DNA from: Putridiphycobacter sp965230485
GTDB taxonomy: Bacteria > Bacteroidota > Bacteroidia > Flavobacteriales_D > Crocinitomicaceae
Length of the DNA stretch: 64,000 nucleotides
Assembly (NCBI GenBank): GCA_965230485.1
Contig: CBDDLA010000001.1
Span: 806,001-870,000 of the forward strand
Direction of reading: 5' to 3'
Shown here: positions 51,918 through 60,721 of the stretch, in pieces
Layout: every line of letters starts with the position of its first letter
Numbering within the stretch: position 1 is the first letter of the stretch
Position numbers and translations under genes: made by a program
Notes under the pieces: generated by a model
Databases searched by the model: none
What the model was told of the DNA's origin: nothing
What the model saw: the letters and a program-made list of their open reading frames with translations, nothing else

Positions 51918-54761
51918 TTATCTCTTATTTTTACTAAAGTCATACTTTAATCCAACCTGAAATCTTCTTCCGTAGAATTCTACTTGCTGAGTTCGATCGC
52001 TTACGCCTTGGAAATAGCGCAATGGCTGATTAGTAATATTGGTCAAGTCAGCATATAATCTGAAATTTTTAGTAATTGCATATCCCATATTAAAATCGAG
52101 GAAAAATTGCTGATCGTAATATCTGTCTTCAAAGTCATTCCCTCCTATTTCATCAATGTAAGCATCAGAGAAGTTAGCAGAAATTCGAGCATTAAATTTT
52201 TTGCCTGTATAACCTAACGACCCGTTAAACATATTTGGGGCAGTATTTGGTAAACCCAAGTCATCTCGTACTTCACCATCTTCGTTTCTGATTCCATCAG
52301 CACTTGATGTTAAAAATGTGTAATTCAGATAAATGCTAAAGTTTTTAGCAAAACCAGGCAAGAAATCCAATTTACGCTCAAAGCCTACTTCCGCGCCTAA
52401 AATAGTAGCATCATCACCATTTAACGGTTGGAAAATATCATATCCGGTTGTACCAACACCATAAGTATCATCAGTTGTTTCAGTTTGATATGTATAAGTA
52501 AAGTTTTGAATTTGTTTGTAGAAAACACCACCAGATAAAATACCCACACTTTTGAAATAATGCTCTCCCAAAAGGTCAAAATTCATAGATGTCGCAGGGT
52601 TTAAATCTGGATTACCTAAATAAATTTCTTCATCTCCCGTCACCACATCAGTATAAGGTACCAGGTCAACATAGTTTGGTCTTGCTAATGTATTCGTCCA
52701 GGCTAACCTTAAAACGGTTCTTTCAGACAAGTCATACTTGAAGTGTAAAGCCGATAAAATGTTCGTATAAGAATTCGTTTCTGTGATATTACCTAAAAAT
52801 GAATCTTCATCCAGAATATTATTTCCAGTAGATTCAATGCTTGTCATTTCTACCCTAACACCCGCTAAGATGCTTAATTTTTTAGATAATTTTTGAGTAG
52901 CCATAATGTAACCTGCATAGACATCTTCTACCACATTGAAGTTTGCTCTTAAAAATTCATCTGGTACAGAGACTCCGTCAATAAGGTTTAGGTCTCCCAA
53001 CCATTCTTCACTTGCAAATACGCCAGCCTGATACTGACTTCCAGCTAAGTAGTTTGGATCTGTATAATCATTCGTAACTACATCTGAAAGTGTACCAAAG
53101 TCATCCTCCAAATCGTACTCAAAAAAGTTATTATCTCTTGTTTTGGTTTTGAATCGTGCTCTTCCACCAAATTTAATAGAACCTTCTCCTTTGTTAAAAA
53201 AATCTGCCGGCATTTGAAAGTTTATAAAACCATTTATATCTTCTTCATCAGTATACTGATTCTCATTAGTGATTTCACCGTATTCAAAATTACTTAGGTC
53301 GTTCGCAAATGCTGCATCTACTGGTGTAAATAATGGAAACCGGGTGTCGGAGATATTATTGTTAATGATATATTCTGATTCATATTCGGCATATCGTTCA
53401 TCCAATCGTTCCTCTGAAGCCATAGCATACGAAGCCATCCAATCTACTTTTAATTTACCAAATAAATGATCACCTCCTAAGGTATAGTTCTGCATGCGTT
53501 GATCTTCTAATCTTCTGCTTTGGTTTCGACTATTGTTAACACCTCCTTTAGATTGACGCTTTACCTCTACTGGAAACATGGTTGGTGTGTTTCCTGTCAA
53601 TTGAAAATCACCCACCTCAATATCTTCACCATCCAAAATTTCTTGTTCTAACCTGTATCTGTTTTCTCGATCATCACGCCAATTATACATGGTTTTTAAA
53701 TAGATCTTGTTATTATTGTCAAGTTGATACTCTGCGTTTGCTGAAATACTTCTTCTGACTCGTTGCACCAAATATGTTCTTTGCTCAAATACGCTAGCAT
53801 ATGGATCTACATCCATTCCTACTACATCAGTTCCGTCGAAATATTCAAATTCATTAGACCATTCGGCTTCTACATTGTCCGACCCAAAATCATTATCATT
53901 GGCAGAAGCAGAAACCATCCATCCAAACTTTTTATTCTCAGTTCGGTCACCTATTAATAAAGAACCATTTAAAATTCTTTTGTTAGTAATGAAATTGACA
54001 CCAGAACCTAAAGTAGCTGATAATCTGAAATCCTGGGGGGCTGTTCTTGTTAATAAACTAACCGAGCCACCTAAAGCATCTGCATCCATATCGGGTGTTA
54101 CTGTCTTATTAACTTCTATGGTTTGAATCATGTCGGAAGGAATTAAATCCATTTGAACATTTCTATTGTCACCTTCAGCTGATGGTATTCTGCCTCCATT
54201 AATGGTTACTGAATTTAATTGTGGAGACAAACCTCTTACAATAATATTTCTAGCCTCACCTTGATCAACCTGCATGGTCACACCCGAAACACGTTTCATA
54301 GCATCTCCAATATTGGCATCAGGAAATTTTCCAATTTGATCGGTTGACACTACATTAGTGATGTTCATATTATTTTTCTGCTTATTTAGTGCTTTAGCCT
54401 GACCAATTAGATAACTTGAAACCTCAACTGTATTTAATTCTTCGTTTCCTTCTTCTAAAACGAATTCAAGTGCTGTAGTTTGACCAGCTTTGACGACTAC
54501 TTCTTGCGTGAAGTCTTTGAAACCAATAAAGGATGTTTTTAAGGTAAACTTTCCTTCAGGTACACCTACCAGTGTGAAACGACCGTCAAAGTCTGTAACA
54601 GTTCCTTTTTTTAAAGCTTCGATTGAAATAAATGCACCCGGAACATAGATGCCATTTTGATCGGTAATTACACCTTGAATGGTTCCACTTTGAGCGACCA
54701 ATTTTGAGACCGGAATCGCTAACAAAAGCGTTACAAAAATTAATTTTAAGAACTTTTTCAT
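51918..54761 (-). CDS. TonB-dependent receptor (TonB-Xanth-Caul type) with carboxypeptidase-like domain
   Basis: A 947-aa outer-membrane receptor: signal peptide (about 1-23), CarboxypepD_reg-like domain (about 25-115), plug domain (about 130-250: FPDANIGDAMKRVSGVTM, IIVRGLSPQLNSVTINGGR, MIQTIEVNKTVTPDMDADAL), then a 22-strand-type barrel to the C-terminal FQVGLKYDF. The plug wording is typical of the TIGR01782-like group, which takes up larger substrates such as sugars or phosphorylated compounds. I start it at ATG 54761; the TTG at 54794 is in the leader. The phytase follows 4 nt later. Confidence 0.93.
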   Translation of the reverse strand: MKKFLKLIFVTLLLAIPVSKLVAQSGTIQGVITDQNGIYVPGAFISIEALKKGTVTDFDGRFTLVGVPEGKFTLKTSFIGFKDFTQEVVVKAGQTTALEFVLEEGNEELNTVEVSSYLIGQAKALNKQKNNMNITNVVSTDQIGKFPDANIGDAMKRVSGVTMQVDQGEARNIIVRGLSPQLNSVTINGGRIPSAEGDNRNVQMDLIPSDMIQTIEVNKTVTPDMDADALGGSVSLLTRTAPQDFRLSATLGSGVNFITNKRILNGSLLIGDRTENKKFGWMVSASANDNDFGSDNVEAEWSNEFEYFDGTDVVGMDVDPYASVFEQRTYLVQRVRRSISANAEYQLDNNNKIYLKTMYNWRDDRENRYRLEQEILDGEDIEVGDFQLTGNTPTMFPVEVKRQSKGGVNNSRNQSRRLEDQRMQNYTLGGDHLFGKLKVDWMASYAMASEERLDERYAEYESEYIINNNISDTRFPLFTPVDAAFANDLSNFEYGEITNENQYTDEEDINGFINFQMPADFFNKGEGSIKFGGRARFKTKTRDNNFFEYDLEDDFGTLSDVVTNDYTDPNYLAGSQYQAGVFASEEWLGDLNLIDGVSVPDEFLRANFNVVEDVYAGYIMATQKLSKKLSILAGVRVEMTSIESTGNNILDEDSFLGNITETNSYTNILSALHFKYDLSERTVLRLAWTNTLARPNYVDLVPYTDVVTGDEEIYLGNPDLNPATSMNFDLLGEHYFKSVGILSGGVFYKQIQNFTYTYQTETTDDTYGVGTTGYDIFQPLNGDDATILGAEVGFERKLDFLPGFAKNFSIYLNYTFLTSSADGIRNEDGEVRDDLGLPNTAPNMFNGSLGYTGKKFNARISANFSDAYIDEIGGNDFEDRYYDQQFFLDFNMGYAITKNFRLYADLTNITNQPLRYFQGVSDRTQQVEFYGRRFQVGLKYDFSKNKR

Positions 54762-54934
54762 TTTTATCTTTTTTTTCAAATTAGTTGGGTACAAGGTACA
54801 CCTACAAAGAGATTCAAGATTTTCAATAAGAGCAACAAAAAGGATACAACTTGATTTTTAATGGAAACAATAGGGCAACATTAATATTGACTTTACTTAA
54901 AAAATACAATCGCTACACATTAGCTATTTTGCCC

Positions 54935-56503
54935 TTATAATTCAAGTAAAAAATTGACTAATTCTGCCTTGGGATTAATAGGTAATTTTTTTCTTAATCG
55001 GTATCTGGCTACCCGAACACTATCAGGTGTCACTCTTAATATAGAGGCGATTTCCTTTGAAGACATGTTTAATCTTAAAAGTCTTCCCAACTTTAGCTCT
55101 GAAGGTGTCAGTTTATCTTTGGCTGCAGTAGATAATTTTTTTGTAAAATCAGGATGGATTTCACTGAAAATGTTATTGAATTCATCCCATTCACTTTCCT
55201 GGTTCAAATCAAAATCAATGCGTTTTACAATTGATTTAATTTTATAGGCATCCTCACTATTTTTTCTGCTAAATAGGTGTTTTAATTCCTTTGAGATATT
55301 TTCCAATAGCTCATTTTTCTGGGAAACATGCAAGCTGTATTTTGATAAAGCGGCATTTTTTAGTTGAATGGCTTCATGCAAATCTTTTTCTTCCAGTGCC
55401 TTTTTTTCAAGTTCAACTTTGAGCGCCCGTTTCTGGTAATCCTTTAATTTCAGTTTGGCTTTTCGCTTTTTGTAATAATAGGATCCTAAAATACTAAACA
55501 GTAGCATAGAGGCCAGCAACAAGTATATCAAAAAGCTTTCGTGAGTTTTGCTTAACTTGTTTTGTTCGATCAATAATTGAATTTGCGCTTCTTTTTTTTC
55601 GGCATCATATTCAGCTTGCAGAGCGCTAAGCAAACTTTGGTTTTGAGTTGTCAGTGCTTTTTTCTCATATGCTTCTGAGAGCAATCTGTTAGCATAAGCC
55701 TTTTCATATTCATGAATTAATGCATAGGCTTTGGACAAATCTTTATAGGCACTATGAATTAAGTCATTATTGTTCAGTTCTAAAGAAAGCTCAAGTGCAG
55801 ACCTGGTAAATGGAATGGATAATTCATAAGTTCCTTTTTTTCTATAAACATCACCAAGGTTATTTAGAATATTGACTTCAAACCTACTCTTGGTTCCTTT
55901 AAAAACAGCATATGATGCCTGAAAGTAGGACTCAGCTTTTTCGAACTGCGACAAGTCTTCATATATACTGCCTATATTTTCGTAAACCATGGCAACCCTA
56001 AAATCATTTTGGAGTGCTTCAAAAATTTCAAGGCTTTCATTTTGGTATTTCAGGGCCTTCAAATATTGACCATGTTTTTCGTAGAAATGACCAAGAAGAG
56101 ATTTTGACTCAGCTTCTCCCTTTAAATTACCGGTTTTTTCTGCTGCCATTAATGCCGCTTTGAAGTAAGCCTCTGAAACATCATTATCGTTTAGTGTCAA
56201 ATAGACCTGTCCGAGCTGGTTATTCAGATTAATATACAAGGTATCTTTTTTTAAGCTGGTGGAGTCAACCAATGCATCATTATAATAAGCAACTGCCTGA
56301 GTCAACAGACCCAATTCAAAGAAGTAGTTACCAAGTTCATAATTTCTTAAAGCAATCAAATCATCAAAGTCGTTTAATTGTGCACGCTTTAGGTTGAACA
56401 TGAGTTCACTGTAGATTGAATCCTTCTGTTCTGAACTAGCATGGCTGATTGCGGTAATAATAAAAGTAAAAGATAGAACTATGAAGTATGCACTTGTTTT
56501 CAT
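54935..56503 (-). CDS. TPR-transmembrane-HTH regulator
   Basis: A 522-aa single-span protein: signal-like N terminus (about 1-24), seven or so TPR units in the presumed periplasm (about 30-300), one membrane helix (about 325-345, LIYLLLASMLLFSILGSYYY), a charged coiled coil (about 347-400) and a C-terminal LuxR-like HTH (about 460-520: LTPSELKLGRLLRLNMSSKE, IASILRVTPDSVRVARYRLRKKL). This makes it a one-component regulator that could pass a periplasmic signal to DNA. It is transcribed toward the TonB receptor and phytase, 173 nt upstream of that operon, so it may control them. I start it at ATG 56503, not at the TTG two codons before. Confidence 0.85.
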   Translation of the reverse strand: MKTSAYFIVLSFTFIITAISHASSEQKDSIYSELMFNLKRAQLNDFDDLIALRNYELGNYFFELGLLTQAVAYYNDALVDSTSLKKDTLYINLNNQLGQVYLTLNDNDVSEAYFKAALMAAEKTGNLKGEAESKSLLGHFYEKHGQYLKALKYQNESLEIFEALQNDFRVAMVYENIGSIYEDLSQFEKAESYFQASYAVFKGTKSRFEVNILNNLGDVYRKKGTYELSIPFTRSALELSLELNNNDLIHSAYKDLSKAYALIHEYEKAYANRLLSEAYEKKALTTQNQSLLSALQAEYDAEKKEAQIQLLIEQNKLSKTHESFLIYLLLASMLLFSILGSYYYKKRKAKLKLKDYQKRALKVELEKKALEEKDLHEAIQLKNAALSKYSLHVSQKNELLENISKELKHLFSRKNSEDAYKIKSIVKRIDFDLNQESEWDEFNNIFSEIHPDFTKKLSTAAKDKLTPSELKLGRLLRLNMSSKEIASILRVTPDSVRVARYRLRKKLPINPKAELVNFLLEL

Positions 56504-56681
56504 AATCAATTATGCTGGATGAGTTCCAAAGTTGAACAGCATTAGGTTTAGATACAATATCAGAATATTATAAAATCATTAAGAATTCCTTAACAACCTG
56601 CTAATAAATTGTATTATAGCTGATCATAAAAACGCTTTTTAATAAATGTAAGGTATAAACGAGCTGAATGTCACTCATGGG

Positions 56682-57368
56682 TTATGCTGATCGATAACCT
56701 CTTGCAAAATACCAGGTAATGATCCCCGGTACAAATAGTGTTTGCCATATAAAAAATAACAGTTGTGAGCCAGCTTCTAAGGGAACCCCTTCACCGTCAG
56801 GGAGCCATAAAGAATCACCGAGTGGACCGGATGAAAAAAAGACAATACTCATTAAAATCCATCCAAAATGAAGTCCTAGAGGTACTAGAATAGATTGTGT
56901 TTTAGCAAAGGCATAAGCAAACATCCAACCAGCCGCCCCTGTTAATAGAAAAACGTATGCCATAGGTATGAAACCTCGACCAAACATCTCATAGCTAAAC
57001 CAATGATAAATACCAAATGCAATAGCACTAAGCAAGCAACCCCAATTCATTCCTATTTTTTTGATCAAAATATATAAAATGGCTCCTCTAAATAACAATT
57101 CCTCCAATAAGGCTGCTTTGAAAGTCCACCAGGTCCCGTTTAAAGCCTCTGAAAAACCATAATTTGGGTTCCTGATATAATTAACTTCAGTAAAATAGGC
57201 TTGCCCTAATATATTAATAACGCAAAACACGGCCATGACGACTAACCCGATCGCAAATAGCTTTAAACGTTGAACGTTAGGGAAAATGCCTAAAGCAGTA
57301 ATGTGGGATTTTAGAAATAACCAAAGCAATAACCAGGAAATGACAAAAACAACAATGAGACCCAACAT
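56682..57368 (-). CDS. CPBP-family intramembrane protease-like protein
   Basis: A 228-aa membrane protein with about seven helices and the CPBP (Abi/Rce1-like) motifs: EELLFRG (Glu89, Glu90, Arg94), His122 in GIYHWF and His167 in LGLHFGW. Members cleave CaaX-type or bacteriocin-linked substrates or act in defence-related roles; the target here is unknown. Divergent from the LDH-like gene, 148 nt apart. Confidence 0.85.
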   Translation of the reverse strand: MLGLIVVFVISWLLLWLFLKSHITALGIFPNVQRLKLFAIGLVVMAVFCVINILGQAYFTEVNYIRNPNYGFSEALNGTWWTFKAALLEELLFRGAILYILIKKIGMNWGCLLSAIAFGIYHWFSYEMFGRGFIPMAYVFLLTGAAGWMFAYAFAKTQSILVPLGLHFGWILMSIVFFSSGPLGDSLWLPDGEGVPLEAGSQLLFFIWQTLFVPGIITWYFARGYRSA

Positions 57369-57516
57369 AGGATTAGAAGATTAATACAAGCGAATATAGG
57401 GTTATTAATATAAATGAGATTTCACAGCCATCAATTGTCAATTCCTACAATGATATCCATCATTATAAAACTGACCGTGCTCACCTACTTTTAACGCTTG
57501 GAAAGCATGGATCAAA

Positions 57517-58452
57517 ATGATTAACATCACAATTATTGGTTTAGGGTATGTGGGGTCTTCTTTAGCCTTGCTGCTTTTAAATAATCAGCACAATATAAGG
57601 CTCAATATTATGGAGCCCAACCCTGCTTGCGAAGGTGCTTATTTGGATTTGGCACATGGCATGCCATTGTACAATAACAAGACCATACATCTCAATGACG
57701 AAACCTTGTTTTTAAAAGCAGACTTTATTTTTTATGCTGCTGGTATACCCAATGTACATGGAGGGTCTCGTTTGTCTACCGCCAAACAAAACATAGCTTT
57801 ATCCAAATCCATTTTCGAACATAGAACCTTTAAAAAAGCACCCTACCTCATTGTCATTACCAATCCAGTGGATTTGATTGCTCAAGCCGTTTACCAATAT
57901 AGTGGCTTACCGGCCAACAAAGTAATAGGCACTGGTACATTTCTGGATAGCATTCGACTATCTTGGTATTTATCCTGGCATTCATCTTACCATCCTAAGG
58001 ATTTTAGAACTATAGTACTCGGTGAGCATGGCGACTCTCAGGTGTCGATTTATTCCAACTCTACGTTACACGGACAGCCATTGGTAAATCACCCTGAATT
58101 TACAGGCGAAACCTTGACACAAATTGCAGCACAAACCAAAAATGCCGCTTTTCAGATCAGAGAAACGCAGGCTGGCACAACGTATGGCGTGGCTAAATGC
58201 GCCGAAATGCTTCTAAATTACTTATTATGGCCAGAAACGCAAACACTTACTCTGTCAATGTATACTAATTCGCACTACCGCAAATTATTAAATCTAAACC
58301 AAGACATTTACATTGGTTTACCAGTGATGATTGACAAGAGAAAAATAATCATTGACAATACAATTGGCTTAACTGATCAGGAATGGATTGATTTTAGAGC
58401 CTCTGCGGCAATATTAACTCAAATGAATGATCTGTATTTCCCACATAAATAA
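57517..58452 (+). CDS. Lactate/malate dehydrogenase family protein with altered specificity residue
   Basis: A 311-aa NAD-dependent 2-hydroxyacid dehydrogenase. NAD loop GLGYVGS (8-14); Asn-Pro-Val-Asp in the NPVD loop (116-119); Asp144 and Arg147 in GTGTFLDSIRLSW; catalytic His171 in GEHGDS; anion-binding Arg85 in HGGSRL. The specificity residue, Gln in LDH or Arg in MDH, aligns with Asn79 in AAGIPNVHGGSRL. So neither activity can be assumed. The symporter gene starts 6 nt downstream, which makes a dicarboxylate or related hydroxyacid a plausible substrate. Confidence 0.85.
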   Translation: MINITIIGLGYVGSSLALLLLNNQHNIRLNIMEPNPACEGAYLDLAHGMPLYNNKTIHLNDETLFLKADFIFYAAGIPNVHGGSRLSTAKQNIALSKSIFEHRTFKKAPYLIVITNPVDLIAQAVYQYSGLPANKVIGTGTFLDSIRLSWYLSWHSSYHPKDFRTIVLGEHGDSQVSIYSNSTLHGQPLVNHPEFTGETLTQIAAQTKNAAFQIRETQAGTTYGVAKCAEMLLNYLLWPETQTLTLSMYTNSHYRKLLNLNQDIYIGLPVMIDKRKIIIDNTIGLTDQEWIDFRASAAILTQMNDLYFPHK

Positions 58453-58458
58453 TCCTTC

Positions 58459-59778
58459 ATGATAGAATTCAGACCACTTAATCACTTATCACAATACTTA
58501 GAGCGTCTGGTTAAAGGACGCCTTTGGCTTAAAGTGATCATTGGTCTCATTCTGGGAGCTGGTTTAGGTATTTTGCTCAATCCCTCAACGGGATTGGTAA
58601 CGGCTAACTTCAGTACAAATCTGGCTAGTTGGCTTGATTTACCAGGGCAAATTTTTATGAAGCTCGTACAAATGATTATGATTCCTTTAATCTTTACCTC
58701 TATCATTTTGGGAATTGTTAGCAACACTTCCGATAACTTAAAAACTTTTGGGGTTCGCCTCCTACTCTATTTTATTTTCACAACTGGTGTTGCCATTTTT
58801 ATTGGTGTTGTAGTCACCCTAATTTTTAAACCTGGACAATATATTTTTGCCCATGGTGGTTTGCCAAATAGTAGCACAACATCTATTTCTGAGCAAGAAT
58901 CAGCTAACATATTAGAGAACATCCCCAATGCAATCTCAAACCTTATTCCTGATAATCCTTTGGAAACTATTTTAACCGGCGAAATGCTAGGTGTTGTCAT
59001 TTTTACAATTATTATTGGTGTTGCCATTACACAACTAGGGCAGGCCACTGCGCGACCTATTGTTCGGTTTTCTGAAGCCATTCAAAAAATTTGTATGATC
59101 GTTGTATCGTGGGCCATGCGATTGGTGCCTTATGCCGTATTTGGACTGATAGCCGCCCTCTTATCTCGAACCGGTTTTGAGGTTTTCATTGGACTGGGTT
59201 ATTATATGTTAGTAGTTGTAATCGGTTTATTGGTACTGATGCTTTTTTACTTATTAATTGTTGGAGTTGTCATGAAAAAAAGCCCCTTTGATTTTTTAAA
59301 AGCCATTAAAGCTCCGCAATTGTTAGCTTTTTCAACGGCCAGTTCTGCCGCTGTCATGCCTCTATCAATGAAAACAGCAGACGAAAACTTAGGTGTGTCT
59401 TCTAAAATCAGTGATTTTGTCATTCCAATAGGTGCCACCATTAATATGGACGGCACTGCCCTATTTCAATGCGCGACAACAGTGTTTATGGCACAAGCTT
59501 ACGGCATAGAATTATCCGTCGTTAGCCTCCTGTTAATTACGATTACGGTAGTAGCGGCCTCTATTGGAACACCTGCCATTCCGGGTGGCGGGGTAATCAT
59601 ATTGGCCTCTGTTCTCCAAAATGCAGGTATTCCGATCGACGGTTTAATTGTCATTATTGGGATCGACCGGATTTTAGGTATGTTTAGGACAGCCGTAAAT
59701 GTGACTGGTGATTTAACAGCTTGTATGTTGTTCAATTTCTTCTACGGGAACCAAACTCATGATCTGAGAATGGAATAA
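58459..59778 (+). CDS. Dicarboxylate/amino acid:cation symporter (DAACS family)
   Basis: A 439-aa inner-membrane symporter of the DctA/GltP family, which imports C4-dicarboxylates or acidic amino acids with protons or sodium. Signatures: STASSAAVMPLSM (serine-rich hairpin), GATINMDGTALFQC, SIGTPAIPGGG (second hairpin) and GIDRILGMFRTAVNVTGD. About eight membrane segments and two re-entrant loops fit the fold. The gene starts 6 nt after the LDH-like gene, so import and oxidation of one substrate may be linked. Confidence 0.93.
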   Translation: MIEFRPLNHLSQYLERLVKGRLWLKVIIGLILGAGLGILLNPSTGLVTANFSTNLASWLDLPGQIFMKLVQMIMIPLIFTSIILGIVSNTSDNLKTFGVRLLLYFIFTTGVAIFIGVVVTLIFKPGQYIFAHGGLPNSSTTSISEQESANILENIPNAISNLIPDNPLETILTGEMLGVVIFTIIIGVAITQLGQATARPIVRFSEAIQKICMIVVSWAMRLVPYAVFGLIAALLSRTGFEVFIGLGYYMLVVVIGLLVLMLFYLLIVGVVMKKSPFDFLKAIKAPQLLAFSTASSAAVMPLSMKTADENLGVSSKISDFVIPIGATINMDGTALFQCATTVFMAQAYGIELSVVSLLLITITVVAASIGTPAIPGGGVIILASVLQNAGIPIDGLIVIIGIDRILGMFRTAVNVTGDLTACMLFNFFYGNQTHDLRME

Positions 59779-59863
59779 CTCGGTATATTTTACCTCACTC
59801 ACAAAAAAACAAGACTTTATTCTAAGAATATTCTGTAATAGTAAATACTACTTATCTATTCAG

Positions 59864-59888
59864 ATAAATGATTATATTTATCATTTAT
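59864..59888. promoter_or_regulatory. Operator-like inverted repeat over the usp promoter
   Basis: ATAAATGAT (59864-59872) and ATCATTTAT (59880-59888) form a perfect 9-bp inverted repeat. The 7-nt spacer plus one base (TATATTTA, 59873-59880) is a one-mismatch -7 box for the stress-protein gene at 59915. A repressor bound here would cover the promoter. Confidence 0.45.
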
Positions 59889-59914
59889 TTTAATTAACCA
59901 ATACAATTAGAAAA

Positions 59915-60721
59915 ATGACCAATTATTTAGTTTTAACGGACTTTACCAATTCTGCAAAAAATGCATTGATTAGTGCTTTAAACCTTGCAAAAAAGAATGA
60001 TGGAAATGTAACAATTTTACATGCCTTAGATTCAAACTCAAAAGAAGACAAAGAATTGGCAGAAAAGGAAATGTCTGCTCTAAAAGCAAGCATTAATGAT
60101 ACCTTTGAAACGAAAGTAATCGTTGGTAAGCTAGTTGATACTATTTCCTCATCAATCGATTTATTGAATATTGATTATGTCATCATGGGAACACATGGCG
60201 TTACAGGTATTCAAAAACTCTTAGGCTCTAAGGCACTCAAATTAGTGGACTCAACAAAAAAACCATTTTTGATTACACAGGAAAATAAAACCTTGACGGA
60301 AATTAAAAATATTGTGATGCCTTTTTCATTTTCTTCAGAGAGCATTCAAATAGGAAAAGTAGCCGCTACCCTTGCGAAAAGTTATAATGCCAAAATATAT
60401 CTGGCGGGTTATAGGGATAATGATGAATGGCTCAAAAATGATATGGTTAGAAATCAAGCGGTTATTAAACGAGCTTTTAATCAATTAGAGGCTGATTTTG
60501 AAATAGTAAAGTTAGAAGGAAAGTCCTCGTTTGAAGAACAACTTTTAGAATTTTCACAATCTATAAATGCTGATTTAATTGCTGCAGGTTATTTTAATGG
60601 GAGTCGTCTAATTTTAAGAAAGAACTTCGTACGGGATATGATCTGCAATCAATATAGTATCCCTGTGCTTACCTTAAATGCTGAATGCCTTAAAAATGTT
60701 GGCAATTTTGCTTCTATTTAA
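59915..60721 (+). CDS. Double-domain universal stress protein
   Basis: A 268-aa protein made of two USP domains (about 1-140 and 145-265). The first has the nucleotide-binding run GTHGVTGIQKLLGSKALKLV (about 92-111); the second lacks a clear copy of it (AAGYFNGSRLILRK in place). USP proteins are cytoplasmic stress factors, often ATP-binding. The 3' end overlaps the convergent cyclase gene by 8 bp. Upstream is an operator-like inverted repeat. Confidence 0.9.
   Translation: MTNYLVLTDFTNSAKNALISALNLAKKNDGNVTILHALDSNSKEDKELAEKEMSALKASINDTFETKVIVGKLVDTISSSIDLLNIDYVIMGTHGVTGIQKLLGSKALKLVDSTKKPFLITQENKTLTEIKNIVMPFSFSSESIQIGKVAATLAKSYNAKIYLAGYRDNDEWLKNDMVRNQAVIKRAFNQLEADFEIVKLEGKSSFEEQLLEFSQSINADLIAAGYFNGSRLILRKNFVRDMICNQYSIPVLTLNAECLKNVGNFASI

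Noticed and set aside
51914..51943. Longer phytase frame starting at 51943
   Set aside because: It would overlap the receptor gene by 26 bp and push the lipobox away from the N terminus; ATG 51913 gives a normal lipoprotein signal and a 4-nt gap.
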